Assembly: GCA_021372575.1 (NCBI GenBank) | Contig: JAJFUE010000098.1 | Span: 1 to 36,126 of the forward strand | Direction of reading: 5' to 3' | DNA length: 36,126 nt | DNA from: a bacterium | Lineage (GTDB): Bacteria; Sumerlaeota; Sumerlaeia; MVZB01 | Part shown: piece by piece, positions 17,960-25,722 of the stretch | Position numbering within the stretch: position 1 is the first letter of the stretch | Layout of the letters: every line of letters starts with the position of its first letter | Made by a program: the position numbers and the translations under genes | The notes under the pieces: model-generated | Told to the model about the DNA's origin: nothing | Seen by the model: the letters and a program-made list of their open reading frames with translations, nothing else | Database searches by the model: none

Positions 17960-18400
17960 TCAGGGGTGTGTCCCGGGGTCCCCGGCAGCGCCTCCTTCGA
18001 CCGGCGAAGGGGGATTTTTTTTGCCGTCAAGCTCAGCGCGGCGGTCCAGAATCCCCGCCCCGATTTCCTTGCCGCAATACTGGCAACGCTGGGCCGTCGC
18101 CGGGCTGATCCGCCCGCACGTGGGGCAAGCCACGGGCGATTTGTCCTGCGTCAGCTTGCCGTCGGCCCGCCCGTCGAGCAGATCAATCTTTTCGATCATC
18201 CTGGCCAGCTCGTCCTTGTCGAAAATCTTCTTCTCCAGCAGGATCATGACCAGCGAGTGGATGATCAGCTGCTGGCGGGCGATCGTGGTTTGCAACTCGG
18301 CCAGCGTTGCCTGGCCGGCGCCGGCCGATTCGGTTTTGCCGATTTTGGCCGTGTCGAGCCCCTGGCGGGTAATGAGGTATGAGAGTGTCGGACTGACCAT
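17960..18400 (-). CDS. Small zinc-ribbon protein of unknown function
   Basis: A 146-residue soluble protein. The N-terminal 80 residues are helical (AELQTTIARQQLIIHSLVMILLEKK, then DKDELARMIEKIDLLDGRADGKL). They are followed by a four-cysteine zinc ribbon (CPTCG at residues 92-96 and CQYCG at 106-110) and a Gly/Pro-rich tail. AAAGGA lies 8 nt upstream of the ATG. The gene is 75 nt downstream of the dehydrogenase on the same strand, so co-transcription is possible. Nucleic acid or protein binding by the zinc ribbon is typical but not shown. No named family is recognised. Confidence 0.75.
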   Translation of the reverse strand: MVSPTLSYLITRQGLDTAKIGKTESAGAGQATLAELQTTIARQQLIIHSLVMILLEKKIFDKDELARMIEKIDLLDGRADGKLTQDKSPVACPTCGRISPATAQRCQYCGKEIGAGILDRRAELDGKKNPPSPVEGGAAGDPGTHP

Positions 18401-18475
18401 GGCGATCTTCCTTTCGAAATTTCACGCCTCACAACGTAATCGTAACCGAATCCATCCCGTCAAGCGCAATGCGAC

Positions 18476-19483
18476 TCAGGCGATGCGCTTGATGAGCGCC
18501 TCGACGAACTGTGCGGTCGTCGCGGTCCCGCCGATGTCGCGGGTGCGCTCGGCCGGGTTGCCTTCCTCGATCGCCGGGTTGTAGGCCGCCTTGATGCGCT
18601 CGGCGGGGGCGGTCAGGCCGATGTGGTTGAGCATCATCACCGAGCTCATGATGACCGCAAGCGGGTTGGCGATCCCCTTGCCGGCAATGTCGGGCGCGCT
18701 GCCGTGGACCGCCTCGAAAATCGCGCAGTCGCGGCCGATATTGGCGCCCGGCACGACGCCGAGCCCGCCGACGAGGCCCGCGCACAGGTCGCTCACGAGG
18801 TCGCCGTAGAGGTTTTCCATGAGCAGCACGTCGAACCGGCCCGGGTCGCGCACCAGCTGCATGAAGCCGTTATCGACGATCAATTCCTCGTATTCGACCT
18901 CGGGGGCGACCGCGGCGCGCATGCGGCGCGCGCAGTCGAGGAACAGGCCGTCGGTGAGCTTCATGATGTTGGCCTTGTGGAACACGCTGACCTTGCGGCG
19001 GCCACGGGCGCGGGCGTAATCGAACGCGAACCGCGCGATGCGCTCGCACGCGGGGCGCGACGCGATCTTAAGGCTCTGCATCACGCCCGGCACGATCTCG
19101 GCCTCGATCCCCGAATAAAGCCCTTCCGTGTTCTCGCGGATGACGACCAGATCGACGCCGTCGTAGCGCGTCACGAGGCCGCGCAGGGAACGGACGGGGC
19201 GGACGGCCGCGTAAAGGTCGAAATGTTTGCGGAGCTGAACGTTGACGCTCGCGTGGCCGCCGCCGATGGGCGTCGCCGTCGGGCCCTTGAGCGCGATGCG
19301 ATGGCGCGCGATGGCCTCGAGGGTCTGCGCGGGAAGGGGCGAGCCGAACCGCTCGGCGGCCGCGGCGCCGGCCGGAAGCTCGATCCAGTTGACCGAAACC
19401 CCCGCGGCCTCGATCACGCGCCGGGCGGCGGCGGTCACCTCCGGGCCGATCCCGTCGCCGGGTATGAGGCATATGGTCGGCAT
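18476..19483 (-). CDS. Isocitrate/isopropylmalate dehydrogenase family enzyme, NAD-IDH-like
   Basis: A 335-residue beta-decarboxylating dehydrogenase. It opens with PTICLIPGDGIGPEV (nucleotide/fold signature). SVNVQLRKHFDLYAAVRPVR contains the substrate-binding Ser and Arg residues. RENTEGLYSGIE, the metal-binding YGDLVSDLCAGLVGGLG and the cofactor segment FEAVHGSAPDIAGKGIANPLA follow. The pattern fits the short NAD-dependent isocitrate dehydrogenase group (homologous to eukaryotic IDH3) better than LeuB; homoisocitrate or tartrate dehydrogenase activity remains possible. The ATG at 19483 is chosen because the family begins here; the upstream in-frame stretch is only GTCCTGA repeats. The leuCD and gltA genes are not nearby. 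Confidence 0.87.
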   Translation of the reverse strand: MPTICLIPGDGIGPEVTAAARRVIEAAGVSVNWIELPAGAAAAERFGSPLPAQTLEAIARHRIALKGPTATPIGGGHASVNVQLRKHFDLYAAVRPVRSLRGLVTRYDGVDLVVIRENTEGLYSGIEAEIVPGVMQSLKIASRPACERIARFAFDYARARGRRKVSVFHKANIMKLTDGLFLDCARRMRAAVAPEVEYEELIVDNGFMQLVRDPGRFDVLLMENLYGDLVSDLCAGLVGGLGVVPGANIGRDCAIFEAVHGSAPDIAGKGIANPLAVIMSSVMMLNHIGLTAPAERIKAAYNPAIEEGNPAERTRDIGGTATTAQFVEALIKRIA

Positions 19484-19493
19484 ATCAAGAAAA

Positions 19494-19514
19494 GTCCTGA
19501 GTCCTGAGTCCTGA
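19494..19514. repeat. Heptanucleotide array upstream of the dehydrogenase start
   Basis: Three exact copies of GTCCTGA on the plus strand, 11 nt upstream of the dehydrogenase ATG on the other strand. Here the array lies before a start rather than after a stop. Confidence 0.85.
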
Positions 19515-19583
19515 GTCAATCATACTGCGATCATTCTGATGCGTCATGAAAAACTCGGGTCCCGGCACCCGCGGCCATCAAAC

Positions 19584-19614
19584 AAAAAAGCGGGCGGGAA
19601 ATGATCCCGCCCGC
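19584..19614 (-). terminator. Intrinsic terminator of beta-helix gene 1
   Basis: A perfect 10-bp GC-rich stem (19590-19599 with 19605-19614), 5-nt loop, followed on the minus strand by six U residues (A-run 19584-19589). It lies 27 nt after the stop codon. Confidence 0.9.
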
Positions 19615-19641
19615 CGAATGGCTTCGTGAGTGCCGAGTTGG

Positions 19642-21186
19642 TTACTGCAGGGTGAACGTCGAGAGTTCGACCGGAACGCCCATGAGGAACGCGCGGTCGG
19701 AACCGATGTTCAGGGCCTTGACCGACTGGTTATAAACCGTCAGGTCATAGGCGTTGATGGCGGCCGTCGGATCGCCGCTGCCGTCCATCGCACCGTAACC
19801 CGGGTTCTTGCCAGGCTGGACGCAGTTGGAAAGCACCCAGTCCGTCGCATACGCGTTGCTGGTGCTCCAGTCGTTGCACTGGACCATCTTGAACGTGGAG
19901 CCAGCGGCGCGCCGGCCGGCCTGGATGTTGCTGCCGTTGATGCCGAAGAAGTTGCACCGGGTGGCCGTCGTCTGATGGTTGCCCGTGGCGCACGCCGTGC
20001 GCGGGCAGACGTTGACGAAATTGCCGCGCGTGTATGCGGCAACCGTCGGGACGTAGATGTCGCTGTTGACCAGCGTGACGGCGGACTGCGGGCAGTCGAT
20101 GTTGATGCCCGAGCCGCAGCCGATGATCGCACTGTTGGTCACATTGAGGACGTTCTTCGACTGATCCATCAGGCTGATGGCGCCGAAGGCGTTCAGGTTG
20201 TCCGGCGAAGTGCGCGACCAACGGGTGCCGTCGATATAGTTGGCGTTCGGTGCGTCATTGCGAAGGTAGCAGTTGTCAACATTGATCACGAACCCGTTCG
20301 GGTGGGGGGTGCCGAAGCCCATCGTGGCGACCGGGCAGCCCATGCGCGCGCCGTTGATCATCGTCGGGTCGGTATAGGCGAACCGGCAGTTCTTCAGGTT
20401 CAGCGTGCCCCACTGGGTCGAATAGTTGCTGCCCTCGAAGCCGCACGTCACGACATAGCCCTGGATCGTGTTGCAGCGGCAGTTCTCGAGCGTCATGACG
20501 GCGCCGCTGGTAAGATGCGCGCGAACGACCGTGTAGTTGTTCGCCGCGCTCGGATTAACCGACGGCAGGCCGGCCGGGATCTGGAAATCGATGTCCCGCA
20601 GGATGACGGTCGTGCCAAGCGGAGCGGTCGTCGTGGAATCGGCCGTCAGCAACCAGAGCGGATAATTGTTCGTATTGGCGACATTCGTGCCGAGGTTCTT
20701 GAAGACCAGGTTTTCCAGCGTAGTCGTGGAAGCCACGTTCCACGGTTTCGCGCCGGCGGCCACCTGGGTCGGCGTGGGATTCCAGATGTTGTTCAGGTTA
20801 ATGCCGCGGTTGCTGGTTCCCTGGCCATCGAAGGTGATCGTGCCGCCCGCGTTCGAACCAACGCGGCAGCCATAACCAAGGATGTACCAAAGATTGCCAC
20901 TGCCGGCCGCCGGGATCTTCAACGTCGGGGCCTGACCCGCTGCGGCAACAATCGACGTCTGCGGAGCATAGATATACTTCGTTCCGGCTGTGGTGTAAGT
21001 CGCGCTGTCATCGATCGAAATCGTGTCGCCACCCGATCCGACGTTGACGGCGTCAATCGCCGCATCCACGGTCGAGAAGTTCGGCGAGACGTTGTTCGCC
21101 GTCGCATACACGTGATACGTCGTGGCTCCCGCCACCTGCGGCAGCAACAACATCCCAAGGCAAAGCATCGCTTGCAACTTTCTCAT
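19642..21186 (-). CDS. Secreted beta-helix paralogue 1
   Basis: A 514-residue exported protein, signal peptide about residues 1-21 (LLLPQVAGA). After it comes TTYHVYATANNVSPNF and GGDTISIDDSATY, resembling the cap of right-handed beta-helix proteins. The body has repeated strands with an Asn-Cys ladder (LENCRCN, LKNCRFA, VDNCYLR, VTNSAII, LVNSDIY). It ends with the block shared by all four paralogues: CNDWS, NPGYGAMDG, LTVYNQSVKALNIGSDRAF, GVPVELS. AAAAAGGAGCGG precedes the ATG. No catalytic triad, anchor or sorting signal is recognised. Paralogue 2 is its closest relative here. It may be a surface protein, adhesin or polysaccharide-binding protein, but the function is unknown. Confidence 0.85.
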   Translation of the reverse strand: MRKLQAMLCLGMLLLPQVAGATTYHVYATANNVSPNFSTVDAAIDAVNVGSGGDTISIDDSATYTTAGTKYIYAPQTSIVAAAGQAPTLKIPAAGSGNLWYILGYGCRVGSNAGGTITFDGQGTSNRGINLNNIWNPTPTQVAAGAKPWNVASTTTLENLVFKNLGTNVANTNNYPLWLLTADSTTTAPLGTTVILRDIDFQIPAGLPSVNPSAANNYTVVRAHLTSGAVMTLENCRCNTIQGYVVTCGFEGSNYSTQWGTLNLKNCRFAYTDPTMINGARMGCPVATMGFGTPHPNGFVINVDNCYLRNDAPNANYIDGTRWSRTSPDNLNAFGAISLMDQSKNVLNVTNSAIIGCGSGINIDCPQSAVTLVNSDIYVPTVAAYTRGNFVNVCPRTACATGNHQTTATRCNFFGINGSNIQAGRRAAGSTFKMVQCNDWSTSNAYATDWVLSNCVQPGKNPGYGAMDGSGDPTAAINAYDLTVYNQSVKALNIGSDRAFLMGVPVELSTFTLQ

Positions 21187-21234
21187 GAATAACCGCTCCT
21201 TTTTGAATAATGCAAAAACCCGTAAGTGGCATAC

Positions 21235-21262
21235 ATAATATTGAATATTGGCTTTCAGTCAA
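21235..21262 (-). promoter_or_regulatory. Predicted promoter of beta-helix gene 1
   Basis: On the minus strand TTGACT (21262-21257) and TATTAT (21240-21235) are separated by 16 bp, about 50 nt upstream of the ATG, in an AT-rich leader. Confidence 0.5.
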
Positions 21263-21346
21263 GGAAATAGTGATATTGCGCGACGAAAACAACCCGATGG
21301 ATATTGATCAAGATGTCATCTATCGCCTTTTATGAATCATCGACTG

Positions 21347-21362
21347 TGTGAATATAGTCACA
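21347..21362. promoter_or_regulatory. CRP-like palindrome upstream of beta-helix gene 1
   Basis: TGTGA-N6-TCACA, an exact match to the E. coli CRP core, lies about 90 nt upstream of the predicted -35. A related site occurs upstream of gene 2. Whether this organism uses a CRP/FNR-type regulator here is inference. Confidence 0.35.
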
Positions 21363-21533
21363 ATTCAAAGACGTGCAAAAACAGAATTCAGCTTTATTGT
21401 TTAATTTATTTGCAATATTGAGAATATTCCATCGAGGAAAGTTCAAGGCATTCCCGGCCTCCGGAATCCGATTCGCAACCGCCAAGCGCGCCGGAGGCCC
21501 TGGCCCGCACCTTAACCGGATCGGTGTACAAAG
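21363..21533. other. AT-rich intergenic stretch, no gene seen
   Basis: This is the rest of the 407-nt gap between beta-helix genes 1 and 2. No open reading frame with a ribosome-binding site and no RNA gene is apparent. Confidence 0.6.
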
Positions 21534-21562
21534 AAAGCGGGCGGGATCCGGATCCCGCCCGC
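21534..21562 (-). terminator. Intrinsic terminator of beta-helix gene 2
   Basis: A perfect 26-nt palindrome (21537-21562, GCGGGCGGGATCC and its complement) followed on the minus strand by a short U-rich tract. The stem core matches that of the gene 1 terminator, evidence of common descent. Confidence 0.8.
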
Positions 21563-21593
21563 CCAGTCGCGCGCATTCGATCGATTCAAGGAA

Positions 21594-23129
21594 TTAGCGA
21601 ACGCCGAACGTCGAGAGCTCAACCGGGACGCCGAAGTTGAAGTCACGGTTGGAACCAATGTTCTGCGACTTGATCGTATTGTTATAGACGGTGAAGTCGC
21701 GAGCGTTGATGGCGGGCATCGGGTCAGCTTCGCCGGCCATCGCGCCGTAACCCGGGTTGAGGCCGGGGTTCACGCAACTGGCGGTGACCCAGTTGCTGGC
21801 ATAGGCATTTTCCGGGCTCCAGTCGTTGCAGGTGGTCATCGAGAAGACCGAGCCGGCGCCGCGCGGGCCGGAGTTGATCCGGCTGCCCTTCACGCCGTAG
21901 AAGTTGCAACGCGTCGCGGAGCACTGAAGGTCGGCCGACGTGGCAACCGCTGAGCGCTCGGCCACGGAGATGAAGTAGCCCTGCGTGTACTGGCCGGCGG
22001 CCGGCACGTAGATGTCGCTGTTGAACAGGCCGACATGCGCGTGGGCCGAGTTGATCTCGATGCCGGCGCCCTTGGCGACGAACGCACTATTCGTGATGGT
22101 CACGTTGTTCTTCTGGTAATTGGCCAGGAAGAGAGCACCCAGGGCTTCACTGGTGTCGCGCGTGCCCGCCGTGAGGGCCGGAGAGATGTGCGTCGGCGAC
22201 CAGATACCGTTGTTGGTGGCATCCGAACGCAGGTAGCTGTTGTCGATGTTCATCACGTAGCCGTTGATGTTGTTCGTCGAGCCGCCGCCCCAGATCGCAA
22301 CCGGGCTGCCCATCTGGCGGTAGTTCGTCATGGTTGGATCGTCATAAACGAAGCGGCAGTTCTTGATGTTGACGATGCCGCACTGCGTCGGGCGGTCGGC
22401 CGTCTCATTGGAGGCGGAAACGACATAGCCGGTCAGCGTGTTGGAGCGACAGTTCTCGATGTTGATCGTCGCGATGTTGGTCGGGTGGACACGGATGCCG
22501 ATGTAAGCGGCGCCCGCGCCAATGGTGACTGTGGGTTTGCCGGGCAGCCACTGGAAGTCGATGTACTTGAAGTTGACGACCGTGCCGACAGGGACGACCG
22601 AGGTGCCGTCGTCGGAGAGGATCCAGAACACGTAGTTACTGGTGCAGACGGTGTTCGTCCCCATGTTTTTGACGATCAGGTTCTCGTACGTGTTCGTCGA
22701 AGCGCCGTAGGCCGCCCATGCAGCGTCCGTGTTCGACTGGTTGATGAACCGGCGGGCGGTTTTGTTGCCGTCAAGGGTGATCGTGCCACCCGCAATCGAG
22801 CCGAGCCGGAAGCCGGGCTTGGTGATGCCGAGGCAGAATGACCCGCTGGTGCCCAGGAGGCTTTGGATCACAGGGGACTGGCTGGATGCCGCGACAATCG
22901 AGGTGTCGTTTTGGGCAATGGTGAGCGTCGCGCTGAGGGAATACGTCGAACTGTCGTCGATCGAAATGGTGTCGCCACCGGTGCCCGCGTTCACCGCCTG
23001 AACGGCACTGGTCAGGTTGTCGAAGTTGGGACTGACGTTCGTTGCGGTTTTGAAAACGTGATACGTCGTCGCCCACGACTGACCTGCGAGTAAAATCCCG
23101 AGACAGATCAGCAAGGAAAGTTTTTTCAT
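21594..23129 (-). CDS. Secreted beta-helix paralogue 2
   Basis: A 511-residue exported protein with a signal peptide (about residues 1-20, ending GQSWA). It shares with paralogue 1 the post-signal segment TTYHVFKTATNVSPNF, GGDTISIDDSSTYS, and a final block with NPGYGAMAG, FTVYNNTIKSQNIGSNRDF and GVPVELSTF. The Asn-Cys strand pattern (IENCRSN, IKNCRFV, IDNSYLR, ITNSAFV, LFNSDIY) indicates a parallel beta-helix. AAAGGAG lies 8 nt before the ATG. The gene has its own predicted promoter and terminator, so it appears monocistronic. Function unknown; no active-site residues of pectate lyases or other beta-helix enzymes are evident by eye. Confidence 0.85.
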   Translation of the reverse strand: MKKLSLLICLGILLAGQSWATTYHVFKTATNVSPNFDNLTSAVQAVNAGTGGDTISIDDSSTYSLSATLTIAQNDTSIVAASSQSPVIQSLLGTSGSFCLGITKPGFRLGSIAGGTITLDGNKTARRFINQSNTDAAWAAYGASTNTYENLIVKNMGTNTVCTSNYVFWILSDDGTSVVPVGTVVNFKYIDFQWLPGKPTVTIGAGAAYIGIRVHPTNIATINIENCRSNTLTGYVVSASNETADRPTQCGIVNIKNCRFVYDDPTMTNYRQMGSPVAIWGGGSTNNINGYVMNIDNSYLRSDATNNGIWSPTHISPALTAGTRDTSEALGALFLANYQKNNVTITNSAFVAKGAGIEINSAHAHVGLFNSDIYVPAAGQYTQGYFISVAERSAVATSADLQCSATRCNFYGVKGSRINSGPRGAGSVFSMTTCNDWSPENAYASNWVTASCVNPGLNPGYGAMAGEADPMPAINARDFTVYNNTIKSQNIGSNRDFNFGVPVELSTFGVR

Positions 23130-23169
23130 TACTCAACTCCTTTGATGGATTTAATGCCATGTAGCCTCC

Positions 23170-23199
23170 ATATTATGGACACTTTTGTCGATTAGTCAA
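23170..23199 (-). promoter_or_regulatory. Predicted promoter of beta-helix gene 2
   Basis: On the minus strand TTGACT (23199-23194) and TAATAT (23175-23170) are separated by 18 bp, about 40 nt upstream of the ATG. The -35 is the same hexamer as at gene 1. Confidence 0.55.
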
Positions 23200-23233
23200 G
23201 CGGTATTTTACGAATGTGTCTTTATTGACAAAT

Positions 23234-23249
23234 GGTGAATCATTTCACA
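23234..23249. promoter_or_regulatory. CRP-like palindrome upstream of beta-helix gene 2
   Basis: GGTGA-N6-TCACA, one base off the CRP core. The common pattern with the gene 1 site is GTGAAT-N4-TCACAAT. It lies about 35 nt upstream of the predicted -35. Confidence 0.35.
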
Positions 23250-23606
23250 ATCTCTTGACTCGCACAACGCATACAACATTCATGAAGTCCCTGTTTAACC
23301 ACTGATAGGCAACCCGGAACGCCGAATATCGAGGTCATATCTTTGTCACTTACTTGGTTATTTCATCCCATATTAACGTTGTGCCTGCATTGATTCGAAC
23401 CACGCCCCGGTCCCAACGGGATCCGCCATCCAGCAAAGGGCCATTACAAAGATTATCAAAACCTTACATCGTTCAGGGCGCGTTTTTCCGCTTCCGGGGA
23501 AAGGCGAACATACCCTGGGTTTGAAGGCAACAGACCGAAAAAAATATCCGACCGGGAATTGCCAGATTGCTGGCACCCGACCGGTCATTATGCCCACGCC
23601 ACACAC
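23250..23606. other. Intergenic stretch, no gene seen
   Basis: This is the remainder of the 538-nt gap between beta-helix genes 2 and 3. A TTCGAATC motif on the minus strand (23393-23400) recalls a tRNA T-loop, but no tRNA can be folded around it. No coding region with a ribosome-binding site is seen. Confidence 0.6.
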
Positions 23607-23607
23607 T

Positions 23608-23645
23608 AAAAAAAACCGGCCAAGGGCATGCGACCCTTGGCCGGT
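23608..23645 (-). terminator. Intrinsic terminator of beta-helix gene 3
   Basis: An 11-bp stem (23616-23626 with 23634-23644, CCGGCCAAGGG), 7-nt loop, then eight U residues on the minus strand (A-run 23608-23615). It lies 23 nt after the stop codon. Confidence 0.9.
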
Positions 23646-23667
23646 ATGTTCGGGAATCAGCTGTGAC

Positions 23668-25218
23668 TTAGTTCACCTGGAACGCGGACAGCTCAACCGG
23701 GACGCCCATGTTGAAGGCACGGTCGGAGCCGATGTTGGCCGCCTTGATCGTCTGGTTATAGACCGTGAAGTCACGGGCATCGATGCCCGGCTGCACATCC
23801 GAGCCGCCGGCCGGCAGACCGTAGCCCGGGTTCAGGCCGGGGTTCTGGCAACCGGTGGTGATCCAGCCCGGAGCATAGGCATTGACCGGCGACCAGTCGT
23901 TGCAGTTGACCATCACCCAGCGATCGGTTGACGGCATGATGGAGTTTTGCAGGTTGCTGCCGGCAAGGCCGTAAAGGTTGCAACGGGTCATCGTCGTCTG
24001 GTGGTTGCCGAGATACGCCACGCGCGGCGAGATGTTGACGAAGTAACCGGGGGTCACATAACCCGTCGGGGTGCCGTCGGATGCGGTGGTGACGCCGTTC
24101 ACATACAGATCGCTGTTGGTCACGCGGATCTGCGAGCTGGTGGTTTCAAGCGCGAGGACCGCGCCCATGCCGACCAGCGCGCTGTTGGTGACCGTGAGGT
24201 TGTTCTTGCTGCATGCATTGAGCGTAATGCAACCGGTGCTGTTGCTGGTCTCGGACGTGCGCGTCCAAGCAGCGATCTGGGTGGCATGCAGGGCATCGGT
24301 GCGGATGAAGCAGTTGTCGATGTTGATGTCATAACCGCCGTTGCGAGGATCCCAACCGCCGGTCTGAATCGGAGCCTGGACCAGCGGGCTCGTCGTAAAC
24401 TGATCCTGGTAGAAGGAGCAGTTCTTGATATTGACGGTGCCGCCAGCCTGCGGGTATTGGGCAGCACCCGAACCGATATCAACGATGTAGCCGCGCGAGC
24501 CGTTGCTGCGGCAGTTTTCGATGTTGAACGTCGCGCCGTTGTCGGGGCCGAGGGTGAGGGCACCGACTTTTTGGCCGGCGATCATCGGCTGGGTCGCGGG
24601 GAGCTTGAACTCGACGTTGCGGATGTTAATCACGTTGCCCCCGTTCATTGGAGACGCTGTGGACCAACCGCCGGCGCTGATGGCCCAGAAGTACTTGGCC
24701 CCAGTATTGCGCCCGTCGTTTACACCTTGGATGACGATATTCTCAATCGTCGTTGTCGCAGTGGCCGTGGTCGGCCAAATCACAGAGGTGCTTAAACCGA
24801 TGAAACGGCCGATGTTGTTGCCGCCATCGAACGTGATCCGGCCGTCTTCACCGGCGGCGCTGGAACCGATCTGGACGCCAGGGAAGCCGATGGAGACAAA
24901 CCACTGCGTGGTGTTTGTGCCACCCTTGAAGTAAATAATCGGGGCGGTGCCCGAAGCCGCAACGATCTTGATAGGCTTACTGATCGGGCTCATGCCGCTG
25001 GTCGAAGTTCCCAGATCGTAGGTGGAACTGTCATCGATCATGAGCGTATCGGTCGTCGGGTATCCAGCCAAGACAGAGGTGAGCGCGGCCTTGAACGCCG
25101 TGCCGTTGGCAGTATTGGTGCCGCCACCCGAAATGTGCTTGACCAGTCCGGCCGCGCAAACCGAACTCGCGAACATCATGAACGCAACAAAACAAGATAA
25201 AACTTGCAATCTCCTCAT
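23668..25218 (-). CDS. Secreted beta-helix paralogue 3
   Basis: A 516-residue exported protein, signal peptide about residues 1-22 (MMFASSVCA). The front part (ALTSVLAGYPTTDTLMIDDSSTYDLG) is similar in layout to paralogues 1 and 2 but diverged. The beta-helix body has the Asn-Cys strand motif (IENCRSN, IKNCSFY, IDNCFIR, VTNSALV, VTNSDLY). The last 90 residues are almost identical to paralogue 4 (CNDWSPVNAY, GWITTGCQNPGLNPGYG, DARDFTVYNQTIKAANIGS). The corresponding DNA is also visibly very similar, so this pair is the more recent duplication. An AAGGGGGATCGGAG segment precedes the ATG. Function unknown. Confidence 0.85.
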   Translation of the reverse strand: MRRLQVLSCFVAFMMFASSVCAAGLVKHISGGGTNTANGTAFKAALTSVLAGYPTTDTLMIDDSSTYDLGTSTSGMSPISKPIKIVAASGTAPIIYFKGGTNTTQWFVSIGFPGVQIGSSAAGEDGRITFDGGNNIGRFIGLSTSVIWPTTATATTTIENIVIQGVNDGRNTGAKYFWAISAGGWSTASPMNGGNVINIRNVEFKLPATQPMIAGQKVGALTLGPDNGATFNIENCRSNGSRGYIVDIGSGAAQYPQAGGTVNIKNCSFYQDQFTTSPLVQAPIQTGGWDPRNGGYDINIDNCFIRTDALHATQIAAWTRTSETSNSTGCITLNACSKNNLTVTNSALVGMGAVLALETTSSQIRVTNSDLYVNGVTTASDGTPTGYVTPGYFVNISPRVAYLGNHQTTMTRCNLYGLAGSNLQNSIMPSTDRWVMVNCNDWSPVNAYAPGWITTGCQNPGLNPGYGLPAGGSDVQPGIDARDFTVYNQTIKAANIGSDRAFNMGVPVELSAFQVN

Positions 25219-25268
25219 CGCTCCGATCCCCCTTGATTTAAGATATTCAATTCAGACAATTCAGACCG

Positions 25269-25298
25269 ATATCATGACCCATCCGACTTTTTTTTCAA
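25269..25298 (-). promoter_or_regulatory. Predicted promoter of beta-helix gene 3
   Basis: On the minus strand TTGAAA (25298-25293) and TGATAT (25274-25269), 18-bp spacer, about 50 nt upstream of the ATG. Weaker match than at genes 1 and 2. Confidence 0.4.
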
Positions 25299-25412
25299 GC
25301 CTTTTTTGTGAAATAATGCTCCGATTAACATTATGATAAAGTTGTTAATAATGTCCAGTGCGTATCTATCTCAAACAACAACAAGCATCTATATGCACAG
25401 CTAGGTTTGCGG

Positions 25413-25607
25413 TCAGGCTTTGACTGTTTGCCCATTCGTGCTTTTTTGCACAAATTCGCCGGGCGGTCCCGGCTCGTCCGGGTGCCGCCGGCCCTTCTCC
25501 ATCCTCGTTTTTCTCGTAATGAAGGGGTAATTAGACCCGCGCACAGGATAGTTCCCATCGAATGCGGCCGTCTGCCCGTGCTGGCGAGTCATCGATTCAA
25601 CGCAGTT
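25413..25607 (-). pseudogene. Decayed 3' fragment of the DNA methyltransferase gene
   Basis: Translation of the minus strand gives about 64 residues matching the C-terminus of the intact methyltransferase at 27452-28225. For example, GNYPVRGSNYPFITRK aligns with GNYYLRGFNYLFIMRK, preceded by RQHGQTAAFD against RRHWHTAAVE. Both end at a similar position. The fragment has no start codon or catalytic motifs and starts right next to the terminator of beta-helix gene 4. It lies upstream of gene 3 exactly as the intact methyltransferase lies upstream of gene 4 (194 and 217 nt). This is best read as the scar of a tandem duplication. Confidence 0.8.
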
Positions 25608-25641
25608 TTTCGCAACACAAGAAAAATCAAGGGCCCACCCC

Positions 25642-25700
25642 AAAAGAAATCCGGCCAGCGCCCTGAGCCAGAGGTACTGGCTCAGGGATCGCTTGGCCGG
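25642..25700 (-). terminator. Hairpin terminator of beta-helix gene 4
   Basis: A long interrupted hairpin: outer stem CCGGCCA/TGGCCGG (25651-25657 with 25694-25700) and inner 11-bp stem CCCTGAGCCAG/CTGGCTCAGGG. The following U-rich tract on the minus strand is weak. The outer stem resembles the gene 3 terminator. Confidence 0.75.
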
Positions 25701-25722
25701 AAATGTTCGGAGCAGAAGTCGC

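Noticed and set aside
18476-19483. 3-isopropylmalate dehydrogenase (leuB)
   Set aside because: The NTEGLYSGIE and FEAVHGSAPDIAGKGIANP segments fit short NAD-type isocitrate dehydrogenases better, and no leu genes are adjacent. The assignment is still by motif only.
19630-21192. Long plus-strand open frame opposite beta-helix gene 1 (a similar one lies opposite gene 4)
   Set aside because: The minus-strand frames have signal peptides, ribosome-binding sites, terminators and paralogues; the opposite frames are compositional shadows.
23380-23470. Possible tRNA on the minus strand, suggested by a TTCGAATC T-loop motif
   Set aside because: The T-stem has a mismatch, no matching acceptor strand is found in the 60-90 nt upstream, and no anticodon arm folds. 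It is at best a chance match or a tiny remnant.
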